From contig NZ_LOEE01000064.1 of NCBI RefSeq assembly GCF_001562415.1, forward strand, positions 1 through 46,761: a stretch of DNA of 46,761 bases. The letters are read 5' to 3'. Below the pieces are notes generated by a model. It had not been told where the DNA came from. It saw only the letters and a list, made by a program, of their open reading frames with translations, and made no database searches. Positions within the stretch are counted from its first letter, which is position 1; every line of letters starts with the position of its first letter. The position numbers were made by a program, and so were the translations under genes. This document shows positions 42,682 through 46,761 of the stretch, piece after piece. The DNA is from Thermotalea metallivorans (lineage in GTDB: Bacteria > Bacillota > Clostridia > Peptostreptococcales > Thermotaleaceae).

Positions 42682-43152
42682 ATGTTCCGCCAAGATTACC
42701 CAAATTTTTTCTATCCTAGGATGCCCATGTCTCCCATGATGCCCGGTGTTCCTATGACACCCGGCATGCCTATGACACCTGGCATGCCTATGATGCCATC
42801 ACCTATGATGCCCGGTACAGGTATGTTCCCCATGCCCGGTGTGCCCGGCACTACGTCTGTTCCACCCGGACCTATGCCCACTCCAGGAGTTGATACCACC
42901 ATTCCCCCTGATTTTGAATATGAACCGGGAGCCCCTGTGGAACAAGATATTAGTTATACCCAAGGGTATTTGAGAACGCAAATCGGAAGATATGTAAAAA
43001 TTGAATTCCTTATTGGTACCAATATGCTGGTAGACCGGGAGGGTACATTGCTGGATGTAGGCATCAGTTACGTCATTATACGGGAGCCGGAAACAGATGA
43101 TTTATTGCTATGCGACATTTATTCCATCAAATTTGTAAAAATCTATTACTAA
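42682..43152 (+). CDS. GerQ-like spore coat protein with Met-Pro-Gly repeats
   Basis: 156 residues. Residues about 13-70 are a low-complexity run of MPM, TPGMP and MMPG repeats. Residues about 92-156 match the GerQ C-terminal domain (QGYLRTQIGRYVKIEF, GTLLDVGISYVIIREP, LLLCDIYSIKFVKIYY). GerQ is a coat protein cross-linked by transglutaminase and needed for CwlJ function. The preceding gene is a CwlJ-type hydrolase. The Gln/Lys supply for cross-linking is low here. ATG follows GGAGGATG. Its own terminator follows. Confidence 0.82.
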   Translation: MFRQDYPNFFYPRMPMSPMMPGVPMTPGMPMTPGMPMMPSPMMPGTGMFPMPGVPGTTSVPPGPMPTPGVDTTIPPDFEYEPGAPVEQDISYTQGYLRTQIGRYVKIEFLIGTNMLVDREGTLLDVGISYVIIREPETDDLLLCDIYSIKFVKIYY

Positions 43153-43175
43153 GCAGCCATACAGCTTTCTACAAC

Positions 43176-43211
43176 AAACAGACTACTTTACACCGAGGGA
43201 GTAGTCTGTTT
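43176..43211 (+). terminator. Terminator of the GerQ-like gene
   Basis: 12-bp stem AAACAGACTACT/AGTAGTCTGTTT, 24 bp past the stop. Confidence 0.8.
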
Positions 43212-43267
43212 CATAGTGTTGAAAAAACGATACAAGCCCTATATTTCTCAATTTTAAAATTAGAAAG

Positions 43268-43918
43268 GTGATGATTTTTTTGTACTATGGACCATATCCT
43301 CACTATATGTTCAGAATGGCACCCGTTCCCTCCTATGCAAGGGTACTCCATGCATCTCCCGATGCTCCGGCAGTGGATGTCTATATAAGCGGGAAACTGG
43401 TAGCCCAAAACCTAACCTATAAAAACTTTACCCCTTATTTGCCCTTGACACCTGGAAAATATACTATCCTGGTATATCCGGCCGGTACAAAAACAACCCC
43501 TGTCATCAATACCAGCTTAGACGTAATGCCAAATTCCAACTATACGGTGGCGGCCGTTGGCATGCTGAAAGATATCAAGGCGCTGATAGTTCCCGATACA
43601 GCCCTGCCTCTGCCACCCAACCGAGGCCAGATCAAATTTGTACACCTGTCCCCAAATGCACCCATGGTGGATATCACCCTAGCTGACGGAACCATACTCT
43701 TCAGAAATATTGAATATAAGGAAATCAGTAATAATTTAGCCGTTGCACCAGGAAGATATACCATCCAGGCTCGCATTGCCGGTACACCGCAGATCGTATT
43801 AACCGTACCTAATGTAGTCATTCAACCAAACAGGTATTATACCATCTATGCCGTGGGACTGGTCAATGAAAAACCACCCCTTCAAGTATTGATTGCCTTA
43901 GACAAAGCCTCCTACTGA
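43268..43918 (+). CDS. DUF4397 double-domain protein
   Basis: 216 residues with two DUF4397 beta-sandwich repeats: YARVLHASPDAPAVDVYISG near 25 and IKFVHLSPNAPMVDITLADG near 120. Each is followed by LTPGKYTI/VAPGRYTI and a MP.S.YTV/IQPNRYYTI strand. No signal peptide, but a Tyr/Pro/Met-rich N-terminus. The location after two spore genes suggests a coat or exosporium role, by inference. The start is GTG 43268 or a TTG four codons in; both follow AAAGG. Confidence 0.85.
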   Translation: MMIFLYYGPYPHYMFRMAPVPSYARVLHASPDAPAVDVYISGKLVAQNLTYKNFTPYLPLTPGKYTILVYPAGTKTTPVINTSLDVMPNSNYTVAAVGMLKDIKALIVPDTALPLPPNRGQIKFVHLSPNAPMVDITLADGTILFRNIEYKEISNNLAVAPGRYTIQARIAGTPQIVLTVPNVVIQPNRYYTIYAVGLVNEKPPLQVLIALDKASY

Positions 43919-43950
43919 CAAAAGACACAAAAACTATATCCTTATCAGCT

Positions 43951-44082
43951 TGTAGACAAATCCTTGAGATTTGGTTTCCTGCTCAGACCTGTGCCGCTTT
44001 TCTAAATAAAAAATACGGGGAAAAGCGGCTTGCTGATTCGCGACGAAGCCTAAATCTCAAGGGTTCTTACTTATTTTCTACA
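43951..44082 (+). repeat. Element A copy 4
   Basis: 132 bp, TGTAGA to TCTACA, lacking about 9 bp near the right end. The arms are those of copies 2 and 3 with a few changes. The left flank is AAAGACACAAAAACTATATCCTT (only part of a hairpin). The right flank is a full terminator palindrome (44088-44112). Convergent genes lie on both sides. Confidence 0.8.
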
Positions 44083-44087
44083 GGCTG

Positions 44088-44112
44088 AAAGGACACAAAA
44101 TTTGTGTCCTTT
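44088..44112. terminator. Terminator, right copy (flank of element A4)
   Basis: AAAGGACACAAA/TTTGTGTCCTTT, a 12-bp perfect stem. The left flank of A4 (43921-43943) carries a degenerate version. This is the only clear terminator for the DNA glycosylase gene, though 140 bp away. Confidence 0.7.
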
Positions 44113-44251
44113 ACTACATATGTCCTCTGTACAAATTTATGGAACACCCTTATAAAGGCGTCGGAAGAGGATATGATAAAATTGGACATGTCTGTGGAGG
44201 CCGCCATGAAACTGATTGTTTCTGGGGAGATTCTCTTGCCGGAAAATGGGC

Positions 44252-44908
44252 CTATATAAATCCAATGATATTTTCCCTAGGACAGTTCACCCATCCCCTA
44301 TTGATGGCTTCCCACAGATATAAAGAGGCAATGGAGCAATAGGGCTTCCAGCGTTCTCCATAGCCCCCCATGGTTTTACTATCGGGCAGAACATCTAAAT
44401 CATAAAGCCAACGGACTGCTCTCTTTAATCCTGCATCCTCCAAGGACATGATATTTTCTCTTCCCAATGAGAATATTAAAAACATCTCTGCACTCCATCT
44501 TCCTATTCCCTTTATTTCCATCAAAGCCCTTTTTGCCTCTTCGTCATTTTCGTGAGGAATAGCTTGCAGATCTATCTGTTTACGCAACACTTTATCTGAC
44601 AAATCTTTTAAGTATGAAATTTTTGCCCTAGAAATCCCTGCCCCTCGCAGGCTTTCCCCAGGTGTTTGAAGAATTGTTGCCGGCGATATTTCCCCGCAAA
44701 TAGCCTGGGTCCGATTCCAGATTGTAGCTGCTGCCTTGATGGAGAGCTGTTGTCCGATAATTGTCTGGGCTAGGGCTCTAAAGTAATCTTCCTCCAGTTC
44801 CAGTGTAGCATTTCCTATCTTTTGGATGAGCCTAGCCAAGACCACATCCCTTTCACAAAGAGCCTTAACCCTTTCATCCTGCAGGGTATAGTATAAAATT
44901 TTACCCAT
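44252..44908 (-). CDS. DNA-3-methyladenine glycosylase II-type (AlkA-like HhH-GPD)
   Basis: 218 residues. The helix-hairpin-helix LMEIKGIGRWSAEMFLIFSLGR is followed by a conserved Asp (LEDAGLKRA) that acts in base release. ALAQTIIGQQLSIKAA near 50 is the usual N-terminal signature. It ends with WKPYCSIASLYLW. No iron-sulfur cysteines. It removes alkylated bases. The internal ATG 44908 (MGKILYY) follows GGAGG; the first ATG lies upstream of that site. Confidence 0.92.
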   Translation of the reverse strand: MGKILYYTLQDERVKALCERDVVLARLIQKIGNATLELEEDYFRALAQTIIGQQLSIKAAATIWNRTQAICGEISPATILQTPGESLRGAGISRAKISYLKDLSDKVLRKQIDLQAIPHENDEEAKRALMEIKGIGRWSAEMFLIFSLGRENIMSLEDAGLKRAVRWLYDLDVLPDSKTMGGYGERWKPYCSIASLYLWEAINRGWVNCPRENIIGFI

Positions 44909-45139
44909 ATTCCCTATTCCTCCGATCATTTGAAATCTGCATCATCCTTTATCATGCTTCTACCCTTAAGCATAACATTTTTATCATGGAATATAAACCG
45001 TTTTTCTATTTTCACAATTACAATACATATATTTCACATCCTATGTAGGAAAAAAAATTTTTTTGAAGAATATAATCTTTACTAGAAATTTAGAAACCCT
45101 AAATATTAAAGATATTTCCATAAAAAGGAGGATCATGTT

Positions 45140-46006
45140 ATGGTAAAAACAAACAGGGACAAACTGATCATGCAATCTATACAGGGACAGATTGCCCATC
45201 CCACATCCATCTATCCTTATCGGCTGAAACATGACGGCACATCCCACATTCTTCCTGCCACCGGTGGAATTACCTATAACGTACAGGTGGGAGATCCTGC
45301 CATAGGTTGGGCAGGTGACCACATTGAACCAGGGGTTAGCATTAAGGCAAAGGATGAAAAGGCGAACGGGGCTTTGAATCTACTGGCTTGCATCGGCAAT
45401 GAGGCCAAGGTAGTCAGCGGCGATGCCAAAGGAGCCAAAGGGTTTGTAACAGGCATCCACGGCGGCATTGAACATGTCATGATCTATTTCAAGCAGGAAG
45501 ACCTTGAAAAAATGTCTATTGACGATCAAATATTGATCAAAGCCTATGGTCAGGGTTTAGCAATCACAGATATGCCGGAAATTGTCCTCATGAATCTTGA
45601 TCCCGATCTTCTGGAAAAAATGAACGTAAAGATTGCTCCCGACGGCTATCTGGAGGTGCCTGTTGTAACGGAAGTTCCCGCTTATTTGATGGGTTCTGGT
45701 CTTGGAGCAGTCACAGCCGCCAAGGGCGATTATGACATCATGACGGCAGATCCTGAGGCCAATGCAAAATTCGGTCTCGATCAGTTAAGATTTGGAGATA
45801 TTGTCCTTCTCAGGGATTGCGACAACACCTACGGGAGGGGATACTTAAAAGGTGCCGTATCCATAGGAGTGATTATTCATAGTGACTGTATCAAAATGGG
45901 CCATGGTCCGGGCGTAACTACCATCATGTCCTGCAAGACAACCAAGATTCGAGGAATCAAAGATCCCAAAGCCAATATTGCCCGATATATGGGAGTAAAA
46001 GGGTAA
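45140..46006 (+). CDS. DUF4438 domain-containing protein
   Basis: 288 residues, a full DUF4438 protein. The pattern seen is GQIAHPTSIYPYRLKHDGTS, VQVGDPAIGWAGDHIEPGVS, then GAKGFVTGIHGGIEHVMIYF and LRFGDIVLLRDCDNTYGRGY. Structures of the family exist but no reaction is assigned. Conserved His, Asp and Glu residues suggest an enzyme. ATG has AAGGAGG at 8-9 nt. Followed by a short terminator. Confidence 0.92.
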   Translation: MVKTNRDKLIMQSIQGQIAHPTSIYPYRLKHDGTSHILPATGGITYNVQVGDPAIGWAGDHIEPGVSIKAKDEKANGALNLLACIGNEAKVVSGDAKGAKGFVTGIHGGIEHVMIYFKQEDLEKMSIDDQILIKAYGQGLAITDMPEIVLMNLDPDLLEKMNVKIAPDGYLEVPVVTEVPAYLMGSGLGAVTAAKGDYDIMTADPEANAKFGLDQLRFGDIVLLRDCDNTYGRGYLKGAVSIGVIIHSDCIKMGHGPGVTTIMSCKTTKIRGIKDPKANIARYMGVKG

Positions 46007-46069
46007 AAAATTGTTCAAAATTGATACAACCTATGATGTATTTGAATTAGAAGAAAGCGCTTGATCGCA

Positions 46070-46098
46070 AGGTGTCTAGACTATAGGCATCTTTTTTC
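46070..46098 (+). terminator. Terminator of the DUF4438 gene
   Basis: AGGTGTC/GGCATCT hairpin (two wobble pairs) with a TTTTTT tail. Confidence 0.65.
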
Positions 46099-46259
46099 TT
46101 TAAAAAAACAGAAAAAAAATAAAAAAAGCTTTTGGAAGAAGTGGTAATTTTTCATTTCAAAATACATCTTTATAAGTGTAAGGCGAAACAAACTGGCCAG
46201 AGAGTGGAAGTCTTACCAAAATAAAAATAAAAAATTAAAATAAAAAGGAGAGATTTTTT

Positions 46260-46628
46260 ATGGCATCAGATATTCGTTTCGTACGTTCAACACAACCAGA
46301 GAGAATTAGCACAACAACACAAGCATCTTTAGCAGGATTTATTTCAACTTCAGCAGGAGCAACTCTTTTAGCAGCATTAAATCCAGGAGTTGCAATAGGA
46401 ACTATAATTGGCGTGTTGATTGGAGCCATTGATGTAGTCTATGGAACAACTGCAATAAATGGATGGGTTAGATATTTTGAGTTTGTAGACTATTCTACAA
46501 ATGACAGAGTAGTTGAAATGTATGTTTATAGCAGTTATACAGATGCAGTAAATGACGTAGGCAGAGAGTTCTTAGGTGGCGTGAACAAAGTACCAAGTAT
46601 CGTGACTCGTGACTTCAAATCATTATAA
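46260..46628 (+). CDS. Unknown glycine-zipper protein
   Basis: 122 residues, family not recognised. A Ser/Thr-rich start (MASDIRFVRSTQPERISTTT) is followed by a hydrophobic, small-residue segment at about 30-66 (SAGATLLAALNP, GVAIGTIIGVLIGAI). This has Gly-x3-Gly spacing typical of membrane-active helices. The end is polar and Tyr/Val-rich. Codons are strongly A/T-ending, unlike the neighbour at 45140. AAGGAG precedes ATG after a purine/A-rich leader. It might be a membrane-active peptide or toxin-like protein, or a phage/surface protein; nothing decides. A group II intron end lies 7 bp past the stop. Confidence 0.7.
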   Translation: MASDIRFVRSTQPERISTTTQASLAGFISTSAGATLLAALNPGVAIGTIIGVLIGAIDVVYGTTAINGWVRYFEFVDYSTNDRVVEMYVYSSYTDAVNDVGREFLGGVNKVPSIVTRDFKSL

Positions 46629-46634
46629 AATGGT

Positions 46635-46761
46635 ATCGAGTAGGAGGTAGATAATTAATTTATCTACCGTCCTCTCACACCACCGGACATACGGTCCCGT
46701 ATCCGGCGGTTCATCAGGATTAATATCACATAGAAAGCCTTTTAGTTAGAGTAGTGAATCC
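46635..46761 (-). mobile_element. Group II intron, 3' end with domains V and VI (partial)
   Basis: On the minus strand, ACCGCCGG...CCGGTGGT (46679-46710) folds as domain V with an inner AUACG/CGUAU stem and a two-base bulge. GAGAGGACGGTAGATAAATT and onward forms domain VI (GGTAGATAA/TTATCTACC). The intron ends CCTACTCGAT at 46635. The 5' part and any reverse transcriptase lie beyond the window. It points into the end of the gene at 46260. Confidence 0.85.

Noticed and set aside
42711-42902. Minus-strand Gly/Pro-rich frame
   Set aside because: Mirror of the Met-Pro-Gly repeat in the GerQ-like gene; no start signal.
44139-44342. Plus-strand open frame of 67 codons
   Set aside because: No ribosome site, and its 3' half is antisense to the conserved end of the DNA glycosylase gene.

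Overview
The window is chromosomal DNA of low to moderate G+C from an anaerobic, endospore-forming Clostridia member. Spore genes (cotJABC, a CwlJ/SleB-type hydrolase beside a GerQ-like coat protein, a PrsW-type protease), strictly anaerobic enzymes (pyruvate formate-lyase with its activase, a four-subunit [FeFe] hydrogenase), strong GGAGG-type ribosome sites, frequent TTG/GTG starts and intrinsic terminators all fit. A member of the Alkaliphilus/Natronincola/Thermotalea-like groups is a guess from overall gene content; I cannot fix the genus. Most genes lie on the minus strand.

Layout. 1-127: 5' end of a group II intron. 128-440: a terminator split by a nested stack of short mobile repeats. 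438-5864: HAD phosphatase, thioesterase, cotJ operon, PrsW protease and small conserved proteins. 6030-9367: pflB-pflA behind a ZTP (pfl-motif) riboswitch, a second promoter and a CRP/FNR-type palindrome. 9402-12014: cell-wall amidase/glucosaminidase, a zinc-ribbon protein and a phosphoesterase. 12339-16774: hndABCD-type NAD(P)-linked hydrogenase operon. 16978-24292: flavin reductase, alarmone synthetase, HAD hydrolase, gapA, YtqA-like radical SAM protein, universal stress protein, LysM/M14 peptidase. 24543-33353: small unknown protein, lipoprotein, cold-shock protein, RMD1/YagE protein, rlmN, DMT transporter, yajQ, nitroreductase, phospholipase C-like protein. 33826-41834: an AhpD-like protein with an in-frame UGA (probable selenoprotein), yjbQ, a GNAT relic, glcK-pgi, a 2-hydroxyacid dehydrogenase, a DEAD-box helicase, D-serine dehydratase and a GNAT enzyme. 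42011-46628: spore hydrolase, GerQ-like and DUF4397 proteins, DNA glycosylase, DUF4438 protein and an unknown glycine-zipper protein. 46635-46761: 3' end of a group II intron.

Metabolism. glcK and pgi feed glycolysis (gapA). Pyruvate is split by Pfl to acetyl-CoA and formate, and the riboswitch links this to folate one-carbon status. Reducing equivalents can leave as H2 through the Hnd complex, whose flavin subunit lacks the usual C-terminal ferredoxin domain and has a rearranged cluster-ligand motif.

Most unusual content. (1) A roughly 140-bp palindromic element present in four full copies and one half copy; each full copy sits between two copies of a transcription terminator, usually between convergent genes. 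(2) A second roughly 110-bp structured repeat, nested inside one of those copies. (3) A UGA exactly at the second Cys of a CxxC motif, followed by a SECIS-like hairpin. (4) Both window ends lie exactly 127 nt inside group II intron sequence, which looks like an assembly break at a multicopy intron.
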